DNA of 64,000 nucleotides from Agromyces mangrovi (lineage in GTDB: Bacteria > Actinomycetota > Actinomycetes > Actinomycetales > Microbacteriaceae), in the NCBI RefSeq assembly GCF_030296695.1, contig NZ_AP027737.1, forward strand, positions 1,178,001 through 1,242,000. The letters run 5' to 3'. The notes under the pieces are model-generated. The model worked only from the letters and a program-made list of their open reading frames with translations. It was not told the origin of the DNA and did no database searches. Both the position numbers and the translations under genes were made by a program. Numbering within the stretch: position 1 is the stretch's first letter; each line of letters starts with the position of its first letter. Positions 26,334-34,261 of the stretch are shown piece after piece.

Positions 26334-27287
26334 ATGGGCACGCACGTCAACGTCGACAACTTCGCGGTCGCGGAGACCGCCAGGATGTTCCACGACCTGC
26401 AGCGCGACGCCGGGGGAGTCAACCGGCTGCTGCACCACCGCGCGCCGGCGCCGATCGACCAGCAGACCGTGATCCGCATGAACCGCGACACGCTCTACAG
26501 CTTCGTCGTCGTCGACGTCTCGGGTGGGGCGACACTGACACTGCCGGATGCCGGTGGGCGGTACCTGTCTGCGATGGTGGTGACGACCGAGCACTACATC
26601 CCGAGGATCTTCCACGACCCCGGCGAGTACCGGCTCGACGCGGAACTCGCCCGCGCGTCGCACTGCTTCGTGGCCGTGCGCACGCTCGTCGACCCGAACG
26701 ATCCCGACGACATCGCCGCGGTCGGCGCCTTGCAGGACGCGATCGGGCTGGACGCGGCATCCGCCGAGCCCTTCACCTCGGAGGAGTACGACACTGCGAG
26801 CCTCGACGCGACGCGCAACGCGCTGCTGCAGCTCGCGGCGGGCATCAGCGGGTTCGAGCGCACGTTCGGCTCGCGCAAGAAGGTCGACCCGGTGCGGCAC
26901 CTCATCGGCACGGCGGCCGGGTGGGGCGGGCTGCCGTCGCACGAGGCGTCGTACATCGGCGTCGCGCCCGCAGAGGCGACGGGCACCTTCTCGCTGCGCA
27001 TGGCCGACGTGCCGGTCGACGCGTTCTGGTCGATCTCGGTGTACGACGCGAAGGGGTTCTTCGTGCCGAACGAGAGCGGCCGCTACACCGTGAACAGCGT
27101 CACCGGCGTGCCCGACGACGACGGCGCGATCACCGTGCACTTCGTGCACGACGACGCGGTGCGCGACCTGCCGAACGCCATCCCCATTCCCGAGGGCTGG
27201 AACTTCATCGTGCGGCTCTACCGCCCGCGGCCGGAGTACTTCGACGGGGCGTGGACGCTGCCCGACCTGACGCCGGTGCTGCGCTGA
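26334..27287 (+). CDS. DUF1254/DUF1214 domain protein
   Basis: The protein has 317 residues. The ATG at 26334 (MGTHVNVDNFAVAETARM) is preferred because a GGGGGA lies just upstream and a TACGGT promoter-like sequence lies about 37-42 bases upstream; a GTG at 26298 would overlap that sequence. DUF1254 features appear first (NRDTLYSFVVVDVSGGATLT and GRYLSAMVVTTEHYIPR). DUF1214 follows, with FWSISVYDAKGFFVPNE, GRYTVNSVTG and WNFIVRLYRPRPEYFDG. The biochemical role of this family is not known to me. There is no signal peptide, unlike many relatives. The IS30 element begins 27 bases after the stop. Confidence 0.8.
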   Translation: MGTHVNVDNFAVAETARMFHDLQRDAGGVNRLLHHRAPAPIDQQTVIRMNRDTLYSFVVVDVSGGATLTLPDAGGRYLSAMVVTTEHYIPRIFHDPGEYRLDAELARASHCFVAVRTLVDPNDPDDIAAVGALQDAIGLDAASAEPFTSEEYDTASLDATRNALLQLAAGISGFERTFGSRKKVDPVRHLIGTAAGWGGLPSHEASYIGVAPAEATGTFSLRMADVPVDAFWSISVYDAKGFFVPNESGRYTVNSVTGVPDDDGAITVHFVHDDAVRDLPNAIPIPEGWNFIVRLYRPRPEYFDGAWTLPDLTPVLR

Positions 27288-27314
27288 GTACCTGTCCTCG
27301 TTCGCCTGATTCCG

Positions 27315-28646
27315 CGAGTCGTCATGAAGTGCCGCAATGCCGGCGGCGGTTTCAGGGGTGAGTGCAACGCCTCGTTGCCTGGGAGGCTGGGATGGGGTCG
27401 CATTCGTCGTTGCAGGTTCGTGCGGTGGCGTTGGGGTTGTTGCTGGATGGTCTGAGTTCGCCTGCTGTTGCGGGAAGGCTCGGGATCGGGTCGCGGCAGG
27501 TTCCGCGGTGGGCGATGCTGGCCGGCGTGGAGTTGGCGAAAGGGCGCCATGGTGGCGCGGTTGCGGCGCGTGGCCTTACCGGGGCCGGTGTCGGGCATGG
27601 GCGCCGGTTGTCGGCGACGGATCGGGCGGTGATCCAGGTCGGGTTGTCGCGTGGGCTGTCGCGGCGTGCGATCGCGGCGATGATCGGGGTCGCACCGTCG
27701 ACAGTGTCGCGTGAGGTCGCCCGGTCGGCGCTGCGGTACCGGAGCGAGGTGTTGTACGACGCGCGGGTCGCGGACCATCGCGCGCGAGCGCAGCGCGCCC
27801 GCCCGAAGGCCCGGAAGCTGGACCTGCACCCGGCGCTGCGGTCCGCGGTCGTGGACGGGCTGAACGCGAAGTTCTCACCGCAGCAGGTCGCGGGAAGGAT
27901 GCCGGTGCTGTTCCCGACGCGGGAGGATATGCGGGTGTCGCACGAGACGATCTACCAAGCCCTGTACGTCCAGGGTCGTGGCGGGTTGCGGCACGAACTG
28001 ACCGTGCAGAAAGCGCTGCGCACCGGCCGGACCGGTCGCAAGCCGCAGTCCAAACTCCCCGCCCGTTCGAACCGGCCCTGGCTGGACGGGGCTCGGATCA
28101 CGGACCGGCCCGCGGAAGCCGCCGACCGGGCGGTCCCGGGGCACTGGGAAGGCGACCTCGTGGTCGGCCCCGGGAACTCCGGCATCGTCACCCTCGTCGA
28201 ACGACAGACCCGGTTCGTGCTGCTCGGCAGGCTGCCCGGGACCCGCGACAGCCGTACCGTGACCGACGTGCTCGCCGGCATGATCAGCCACCTGCCCACC
28301 GACCTGGCCCGCACGATCACCTGGGACCAAGGCAGCGAGATGGCCGAGCACGCCCGGCTCACGATCCGCACCGGAGTCCACGTGTTCTTCTGCGACCCGC
28401 ACGCACCCTGGCAACGCGGCAGCAACGAGAACACCAACGGCCTCATCCGCGACTTCTACCCCAAGGGCACGAACTTCAACACCATCACCGACACCGACCT
28501 CACCGAAACGCAACGCCTCCTGAACATCCGCCCACGACAGACCCTCGGCTTCCACACCCCAGCTGAGAAACTGGACCAACTACTCACGGTGTTGCACTGA
28601 CACCCTGAAACCACCGGCAACCATTCCGACACTTCATGACGACTCG
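27315..28646 (+). mobile_element. IS30-family insertion sequence
   Basis: This 1332-bp element has imperfect terminal inverted repeats. The left end reads CGAGTCGTCATGAAGTG and the right end is its reverse complement (CACTTCATGACGACTCG with one mismatch region inward). The similarity extends inward with interruptions through GGTTTCAGGG and on to GTGCAAC near the transposase ends. One gene, an IS30 transposase, fills the element. Composition is less GC-extreme than flanking genes, consistent with transfer. I find no convincing target-site duplication at the edges. It is inserted between the DUF1254 gene and the recQ-like gene and interrupts neither. Confidence 0.85.
27392..28600 (+). CDS. IS30-family transposase
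   Basis: The protein has 402 residues. ATG 27392 is preceded by GGGAGG; a GTG ten codons upstream is the alternative. N-terminal helix-turn-helix regions include LSSPAVAGRLGIGSRQV and LSRRAIAAMIGVAPSTVSRE, the latter typical of IS30. The DDE core has GHWEGDLVVGPGNSGIVTLV (first Asp), TWDQGSEMAEH (second Asp) and QRGSNENTNGLIRDFYPKGT (catalytic Glu). The frame is complete and all three catalytic residues are present, so the element may be active. Codon use is visibly less G/C-biased at the start than in chromosomal neighbours. Confidence 0.93.
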   Translation: MGSHSSLQVRAVALGLLLDGLSSPAVAGRLGIGSRQVPRWAMLAGVELAKGRHGGAVAARGLTGAGVGHGRRLSATDRAVIQVGLSRGLSRRAIAAMIGVAPSTVSREVARSALRYRSEVLYDARVADHRARAQRARPKARKLDLHPALRSAVVDGLNAKFSPQQVAGRMPVLFPTREDMRVSHETIYQALYVQGRGGLRHELTVQKALRTGRTGRKPQSKLPARSNRPWLDGARITDRPAEAADRAVPGHWEGDLVVGPGNSGIVTLVERQTRFVLLGRLPGTRDSRTVTDVLAGMISHLPTDLARTITWDQGSEMAEHARLTIRTGVHVFFCDPHAPWQRGSNENTNGLIRDFYPKGTNFNTITDTDLTETQRLLNIRPRQTLGFHTPAEKLDQLLTVLH

Positions 28647-28691
28647 GGAGGAGGGCCGGCGGGTGTCGGCCGGGTGCGAGAGGGTGGAGGG

Positions 28692-30802
28692 GTGACGACC
28701 GCCACCACCACCCGCGACGACGCCCGTGAGATCCTGCGTACGCTCGTCGGCCGCGACGACGCCGACTTCCACGAGGGCCAGTTCGAGGCGATCGCGACCC
28801 TGGTCGACGACCGGCGCCGGGCGCTCGTCGTGCAGCGCACGGGGTGGGGCAAGTCCGCGGTGTACTTCGTCGCGACGCTGCTGCGGCGTCGGCAGGGCGC
28901 CGGGCCGACCGTGCTCGTCTCGCCGCTGCTGGCGCTCATGCGCGACCAGATCGCGGCCGCCGAGCGGGCCGGCGTGCGCGCCGTGGCGATCAACTCGACC
29001 AACGCGCACGAGTGGGGCGACGTGCTCGCCGCCCTCGACCGCGACGAGGTCGACGTGCTGCTCGTCTCCCCCGAGCGCCTCAACAACCCGTCGTTCCGCG
29101 ACGAGCGCCTGCCCGTGCTCGTGCGCCGCATGGGCATGCTCGTCGTCGACGAGGCGCACTGCATCAGCGACTGGGGCCACGACTTCCGGCCCGACTACCG
29201 GCGGCTGGCCGAGCTCATCGCGCAACTGCCCGACGACGTGCCGGTGCTCGCGACCACGGCGACCGCGAACAGCCGGGTGGTGACGGATGTCGCGGAGCAG
29301 CTCGAGCACGCCGCCGACGGGCGTTCGGTGGAGGTCGTGACGATCCGGGGCCGCTGGCGCGGGCATCCCTGCGCCTCGGGGTCCTGCGGCTGCCCGAGGC
29401 GCGCGGCCGGCTGGGCTGGCTGCTCAGCCACCTCGACGACCTGCCCGGCTCGGGCATCATCTACGCCCTCACGGTGAGCGCCGCGAACGACACGGCACGG
29501 ATGCTGCGGGACGCCGGGCACGAGGTGCGCGCCTACACGGGGCAGACCGATCCGGCCGAGCGCGAGGAGTCGGAGCGCCTGCTGAAGGAGAACCGGGTCA
29601 AGGCGCTCGTGGCGACCTCCGCACTCGGCATGGGGTTCGACAAGCCCGACCTCGGCTTCGTCGTGCACCTGGGTGCGCCGTCGTCGCCGGTGGCGTACTA
29701 CCAGCAGGTGGGGCGCGCCGGCCGTGCGACCGAGAACGCCGACGTGCTGCTCATGCCCGGCCGCGAGGACCCCGACATCTGGCACCACTTCGCGACCGCC
29801 GCGATGCCGACCGAGGAACGCGCGTCGCGTGTGATCGCGGCCCTGTCGCCCGACGACCCGCTGTCGACGCCCGCGCTCGAGTCGATCGTCGACATCCGCC
29901 GCTCGCCGCTCGAGCTGCTGCTGAAGGTGCTCGACGTCGACGGTGCCGTGCGACGCGTGCGCGGCGGCTGGGTGTCGACCGGCCAGCAGTGGGTGTACGA
30001 CGCCGACCGGTACGACCGCATCGCCGCCGAGCGGCGGGCCGAGCAGCAGCACATGATCGACTACGAGCGCACCGACGGCTGCCGCATGGAGTTCCTGCAG
30101 CGCTCGCTCGACGACGCGACGGCCGCACCGTGCGGGCGGTGCGACAACTGCACCGAGCCGTGGTTCCCGACGGCCATCGACGACTCGGCGGCCGAGACCG
30201 CGGCGGCCTCGCTCGACCGGGTCGGCGTGCCGATCGAGCCGCGCGCCCAGTGGCCCACCGGCGCCGACCGGCTCGGCGTACCCGTGAAGGGGCGCATCGC
30301 GCCCGACGAGCGCGCCGCGGAGGGCCGGGCGCTCGCCCGCCTCACCGACCTCGGCTGGGGCGGGGCGCTGCGCGAGGTGTTCGCCGAGTCGGCACCGGAT
30401 GCCCCGGTCAGCGGCGCCCTCCGCGACGCGGTCGTGCGGGTGCTCGCCGACTGGCCGTGGGAGGCCCGACCGGTTGCGGTGGTCTCGATGCCCGCGCGGC
30501 GCCGGCCGCTGCTCGTCGAGTCGCTCGCGCGCGGCCTCGCCGAGGTCGGCCGGCTCCCCTACCTCGGCGCGCTCGGCCTGGTCGACGGCGGCCCGACCGG
30601 GGATGCCGGCGGCAACAGCGCCTACCGGCTGGCGGGGGTGTGGGGGCGCTTCGAGGCATCCGCCCTCGACCTGCCCGACGGGCCCGTGCTGCTCGTCGAC
30701 GACCTCGCCGACAGCCGGTGGACCCTCACGGTCGCCGCGCGCGAGTTGCGACGGGCCGGGGCGAGCGCGGTGCTGCCGTTCGCGCTGGCGCTCCGGGGGT
30801 AG
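28692..30802 (+). CDS. RecQ-like DNA helicase with C-terminal phosphoribosyltransferase-like domain, frameshifted in this sequence
   Basis: The protein has about 704 residues from GTG 28692 (GGGTGGAGG upstream). Helicase motifs are QRTGWGKS (motif I, about residue 47; the second glycine of the usual GxGKS is kept), VVDEAHCISDWGHDFRPDYR, ATTATAN, SALGMGFDKPDLGFVVHLGA and QQVGRAGR. A zinc-like cluster PCGRCDNC lies at about 479. The last 110 residues resemble a phosphoribosyltransferase: VVSMPARRRPLLVESLARGL and VLLVDDLADSRWTLTVAARE, the PRPP-loop pattern. The frame breaks near GGGGCC at 29347-29352; one extra base restores IRGPLARASLRLGVLRLPEA. It unwinds DNA in repair; the role of the fused domain is unknown. 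Confidence 0.85.
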
Positions 30803-30815
30803 GCCCGGGCGGGGG

Positions 30816-31211
30816 CTACGCGGCCCCGCGCACGCGGTCGGTGCGGGCGAGGAAGCTCGCGGTCACGATGTTCACGATGCAGAGCACCGCGGCGCCGACC
30901 ATGACGAGCGTGTTGCCCTGCACGGCGCCGATGAACGTGTCGATGCCCTGCACGATGACCATGACGACCGCGATCGCGAGCAGCGCCGCATCGGCCGGGA
31001 AGAGCGGCACGATGAGCGCCACGACCACGATGGCGACGCTGCGCGAGGCCGCGTAGAGCGCGTCGGCGTCCTCGAGGCCGCCCGCGATCACGGCCGTGAC
31101 CGAGTACCAGACGCTGACGGATGCGCTGAGGAGCACGACCGCGAAGCAGATCCAGTACGCGGCGCGGCGGCGCGGTGGCTGGCGGGTGCTGGCGGTGCCG
31201 GGGGCGGTCAT
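30816..31211 (-). CDS. Small integral membrane protein of unknown function
   Basis: The protein has 131 residues from ATG 31211. There are four predicted helices: YWICFAVVLLSASVSVWYSV, SVAIVVVALIVPLFPADAAL, LLAIAVVMVIVQGIDTFIGA and LVMVGAAVLCIVNIVTASFL. Basic residues at the N-terminus suggest it lies inside. No family motif is recognisable. It converges with the recQ-like gene (13 bases between stops) and is divergent from the oxidoreductase gene at 31295. Confidence 0.72.
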   Translation of the reverse strand: MTAPGTASTRQPPRRRAAYWICFAVVLLSASVSVWYSVTAVIAGGLEDADALYAASRSVAIVVVALIVPLFPADAALLAIAVVMVIVQGIDTFIGAVQGNTLVMVGAAVLCIVNIVTASFLARTDRVRGAA

Positions 31212-31294
31212 GCCTCACACACTGGCCGGGTCGAGCGGGGCGGTCAAGGGCGCGCGCGGGAATTCGGGGCATCCGCTCTGCGCTTGTGTTGTGT

Positions 31295-32317
31295 GTGAAG
31301 CACATCGGATTCCTCTCGTTCGGACACTGGCAGCCGTCGCCCCAGTCGGGCACGCGCTCCGCAGGCGACGCCCTGCTGCAGTCGATCGACCTCGCGGTCG
31401 CAGCGGAGGAGCTCGGCGCCGACGGCGCGTACTTCCGCGTGCACCACTTCGCCCGGCAGCTCGCGAGCCCGTTCCCCCTGCTCGCGGCGATCGGCGCGCG
31501 CACGAGCCGCATCGAGATCGGCACGGGCGTGATCGACATGCGGTACGAGAACCCGCTCTACATGGCGGAGGACGCCGGCGCCGCCGACCTCATCTCGGGC
31601 GGGCGGCTGCAGCTCGGCGTGAGCCGCGGGTCACCCGAGCAGGTCATCGACGGGTACCGGTACTTCGGCTACGAGGCGCCCGAGGGCAAGACGATGTCCG
31701 ACGTGGCGCGCGAGCAGACCGAGGTGTTCCTCAAGGTCATCGAGGGTGCGCGCTTCGCCGAGCCCAACCCGCGGCCGATGTTCGCCAACCCGTACCCCGG
31801 CCCGCTGCCGATCGAGCCGCAGTCGCCGGGCCTGCGCGAGCGGATCTGGTGGGGTGCCGGGTCGGATGCCACGGCGGTCTGGGCCGCCGAGCGCGGCATG
31901 CACCTCATGAGCTCGACGCTCAAGGAGGACGAGTCGGGCGAGCCGCTGCACGTGCAGCAGCGGAAGCAGATCGAGCGCTACCGGGCCGCCTGGGCGGAGG
32001 CGGGCCACCTGCGCGAGCCGCGCGTCTCGGTGAGCCGGTCGATCTTCCCGATCGTCGACGACCGCGATCGCGCGTACTTCGTGGGCGGCGGCGAGACGAG
32101 CGACCAGTTCGGCGCGATCGACGGCTACCGCGCGGTGTTCGGGCGCAGCTACTCCGACGAGCCCGACCGCTTGGTCGAGCAGCTCCGCGCCGACGAGGCG
32201 ATCGAGGCGGCCGACACGCTGCTGCTCACCGTGCCCACGCAGCTCGGCGTCGACTACAACGCGCACGTGCTCGAGTCGGTGCTGACGCACGTGGCGCCGG
32301 CGCTCGGCTGGCGCTGA
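31295..32317 (+). CDS. LLM-class flavin/F420-dependent oxidoreductase
   Basis: The protein has 340 residues. The start is placed at GTG 31295 (VKHIGFLSFGHWQPSP), which begins the first barrel strand; the longer frame would run into the divergent gene. Motifs include AAEELGADGAYFRVHHFARQ, FPLLAAIGARTSRIEIGTGV, DLISGGRLQLGVSRGSPEQV and RIWWGAGSDATAVWAAERGM. The HHFARQ segment near strand 2 is like the EHH of flavin-dependent luciferase relatives. The substrate is unknown. It is a single gene ending in a hairpin shared with the convergent acetyltransferase gene. Confidence 0.85.
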   Translation: MKHIGFLSFGHWQPSPQSGTRSAGDALLQSIDLAVAAEELGADGAYFRVHHFARQLASPFPLLAAIGARTSRIEIGTGVIDMRYENPLYMAEDAGAADLISGGRLQLGVSRGSPEQVIDGYRYFGYEAPEGKTMSDVAREQTEVFLKVIEGARFAEPNPRPMFANPYPGPLPIEPQSPGLRERIWWGAGSDATAVWAAERGMHLMSSTLKEDESGEPLHVQQRKQIERYRAAWAEAGHLREPRVSVSRSIFPIVDDRDRAYFVGGGETSDQFGAIDGYRAVFGRSYSDEPDRLVEQLRADEAIEAADTLLLTVPTQLGVDYNAHVLESVLTHVAPALGWR

Positions 32318-32362
32318 TCGTCTCCGCGGAGGCCGCCCGCGCGGAGACCCGCCAGACGATCA
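32315..32362. terminator. Nested hairpin between convergent genes
   Basis: TGATCGTCT (32315-32323) pairs with AGACGATCA (32354-32362). An alternative inner stem pairs GTCTCCGCG (32320-32328) with CGCGGAGAC (32340-32348). The structure spans the stops of the oxidoreductase and the acetyltransferase genes and probably terminates both. Confidence 0.6.
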
Positions 32363-32815
32363 CCCCGCGAACCGGACGAATGCGCGCAACTGCCGCGGTG
32401 CAACGTCGTGCGCCTCGGCGAACCCGAGCGACTCGTAGAACGCCCGCTGGCCCGGCTCGTCGTCGGTGAGGAGCACGTGCTGCCGCACGTCACCGAACGG
32501 CGCGAACGCGGCCGCGACCAGGCGCGACCCGAGCCCGGTGCGCCGGTGGTCGGGGTGCACGAGCACGTCCTGCAGGTACGCGATGGTCGCTCCGTCGCCG
32601 ATGATGCGGGCGAGCCCGACGAGCCGAACGCCGTCCCATGCCGTGACGACGCGACGCGATCCTGCGAGGGCGGCGAGCAGCGTCTCCGGCGTGCGAGTGT
32701 ACGCCGACCAGCCCACCGCGTCGTAGAGCGCGACGAGCGCCTCGATCCGGGGCATCCGGTCGTCGCGCACCTCGGGCGACACCGGCATCTCGGGTGGTGA
32801 TCCGGGCTCGCCCAT
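32360..32815 (-). CDS. GNAT-family N-acetyltransferase
   Basis: The protein has 151 residues from ATG 32815 (MGEPGSPPEMPVSPEVRDDR). The acetyl-CoA binding loop is clear in YLQDVLVHPDHRRTGLGSRL, where RRTGLG is the Q/RxxGxG/A motif. It is followed by FGDVRQHVLLTDDEPGQRAF and YESLGFAE, the usual C-terminal strand and helix. The substrate, a small-molecule or protein amine, cannot be predicted. It converges with the oxidoreductase gene. Copy B of the long inverted-repeat element lies about 50 bases upstream of its start. Confidence 0.85.
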   Translation of the reverse strand: MGEPGSPPEMPVSPEVRDDRMPRIEALVALYDAVGWSAYTRTPETLLAALAGSRRVVTAWDGVRLVGLARIIGDGATIAYLQDVLVHPDHRRTGLGSRLVAAAFAPFGDVRQHVLLTDDEPGQRAFYESLGFAEAHDVAPRQLRAFVRFAG

Positions 32816-32865
32816 GCAGCCGACAGTACCGCGAGGCGTCGCGCGGCGGATGCCCCGTTGAACAG

Positions 32866-32997
32866 CGCTTTTCAGGAGCCGCCCGGCGCCCGGCTGCGGA
32901 ATCCAGCGCGAAGCGCGCCCCGCACGGCCGATCCGGCCGGATTCCGGCCCGGCGCGCACCATCCGTGCGCGGCCGCCGGGCCGGCTCCTGAAAAGCG
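32866..32997. repeat. Long intergenic inverted-repeat element, copy B
   Basis: This 132-bp element has ends CGCTTTTCAGGAGCCG (32866-32881) and CCGGCTCCTGAAAAGCG (32981-32997), an inverted repeat of about 16 bp with one indel. The interior is GC-rich with secondary palindromes, including GGCCGATCCGGCC and GGAATCC...GGATTCC arms, and CCATCCGTGCGCGGCCG, which resembles the core of copy A at 8491-8620. It ends six bases after the SGNH hydrolase stop (minus strand), so it could end that transcript, but its span is long for a terminator. Confidence 0.7.
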
Positions 32998-33002
32998 ACG
33001 CC

Positions 33003-34079
33003 CTACTGGGCGAACGCGGAGTAGGGCCAGGTGATCGCGGCGAGCGTCGCCTGACCGGCGATGCTCGGGTGGAAGTAGTCGAACGTCGAGATGTGCGACG
33101 AGGTGAACTGGTAGTCCGCGACCGTGTAGTCGTCGAAGGTGCACCGGTCCAGCGCCGCGCAGATCGCGGCGAGCTCGTCGTTGTACTCGTCGACGCGCGC
33201 CTGCACGGCATCGCGTCGCTCCTCGCTCGCGGTGGTCGTCGAGGTCGGGTTCTGCAGCATCGACTGGCACACGCTGCCGATCGACCAGATGAACCTCGCC
33301 CAGCCGTTGTCCTTGCTGAGCGCCCACATGCGCTTCAGGTTCGGCACCGTCGTCAGCAGGATCTCGGCGTCGGGCCGCGCATCGGCGAACGCGGCGAGCG
33401 CACCGGAGACGCTCGCGGCGTACGCACCCGTCGACGTCATCGCGCCCACCGTGTCGGTGCATGCGTCGTTCGCGCCGATCTGCACGGTCAGGTAGTCGGC
33501 CTCGGCCGCGATCGCCTGGTTCACCTGCGCGGCGAGGCCCGATGCCTGCGCGCCGACCACGGCCGCGTTGACGGCCACGAGATCGGATGCCCCGGCTGCG
33601 CGCAACCGGGTCGCATGCGACTGCACGGTCGACGAGGTGCCCGTCGACCAGCTGTGCTGCGGGTACGCGCCGCTGCCGTCGGCGTCGTACGCGACCGTGA
33701 TCGAGTCGCCGACGCCGACGATGACCGACGGGAGGTTCGCCGGGTCGGTGCCCGGGGTGGTGGGCGGCGGGCTCGTCTCGGTCGGGGGAGGCGTGGTCTC
33801 CGTCGGAGGCGGCGTCGTCTCCGTGGGCGGGGGCGTCGTCTCCGTGGGCGGCGGCGACGACGGCGGCGGGCTGGTGGTCGTGGGGGGCGGAGTCGTCGTG
33901 CTCGGCGGCGGCGTGCTGGTCGCCGTCGGGGTCGGCTTGTTCTTGCCCTTGCCTCCTCCGCCGCCCTTGCCCTCGGGCGGTGCGCCGAGCGCGGGGCTCG
34001 CGATGAGGCCGACCGCGATCACGGCCGAGATGACGACGGCGACGGCTGCGGGAGCGCCGGCCGGACGATGACGGGACAT
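33003..34079 (-). CDS. Secreted SGNH/GDSL-type esterase with proline-threonine linker
   Basis: The protein has 358 residues from ATG 34079, with GGAGGACCG upstream. A signal peptide (about 1-33, hydrophobic AVAVVISAVIAVGLIASPAL) precedes a glycine/lysine patch and a low-complexity linker of about 60 residues built from PPPTETT-like units. The catalytic SGNH domain follows: VGVGDSITVAYD (block I with the nucleophilic Ser), TVQIGANDACT (block III GxND) and YFHPSIAGQATLA (block V D/H pair). It resembles secreted lipases/acylhydrolases of Streptomyces. It probably acts on the cell surface or in the medium; the substrate is unknown. Confidence 0.87.
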   Translation of the reverse strand: MSRHRPAGAPAAVAVVISAVIAVGLIASPALGAPPEGKGGGGGKGKNKPTPTATSTPPPSTTTPPPTTTSPPPSSPPPTETTPPPTETTPPPTETTPPPTETSPPPTTPGTDPANLPSVIVGVGDSITVAYDADGSGAYPQHSWSTGTSSTVQSHATRLRAAGASDLVAVNAAVVGAQASGLAAQVNQAIAAEADYLTVQIGANDACTDTVGAMTSTGAYAASVSGALAAFADARPDAEILLTTVPNLKRMWALSKDNGWARFIWSIGSVCQSMLQNPTSTTTASEERRDAVQARVDEYNDELAAICAALDRCTFDDYTVADYQFTSSHISTFDYFHPSIAGQATLAAITWPYSAFAQ

Positions 34080-34211
34080 CGGTCCTCCGTTGGACGAATG
34101 CGAACGTTCGATCCGGGACGACCCGGCACGTGGTGCGTCGGCTGTGCGCGTCCGACAGCGGGCGGCGAGCGCGTCAGCGGGCCGCGACACGCGCGCCCAC
34201 GCGGCACGCTA

Positions 34212-34226
34212 GTCCTGCCGCAGGAC
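34212..34226. terminator. Small hairpin after the mycofactocin operon
   Basis: GTCCTGCCGCAGGAC is a 7-bp inverted repeat with a one-base loop, about 36 bases beyond the mftF stop on the minus strand. It is the best candidate terminator for the mft operon, but the stem is short and has no U tract. Confidence 0.4.
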
Positions 34227-34261
34227 GGCGACAACACCCCAGTTCGCGGGGCGAGCCTCCC

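Noticed and set aside
27315..28646. IS30 insertion as a disruption of the recQ-like or DUF1254 gene
   Set aside because: Both neighbouring frames are complete up to their own start or stop outside the element; the recQ break is a separate one-base shift about 700 bp further on.
34099..34108. CGAACGTTCG upstream of the SGNH hydrolase as a LexA/SOS box
   Set aside because: The actinobacterial SOS box has a 4-base spacer (CGAAC-N4-GTTCG). Here the half sites are adjacent with no spacer, and the gene is not a repair gene.
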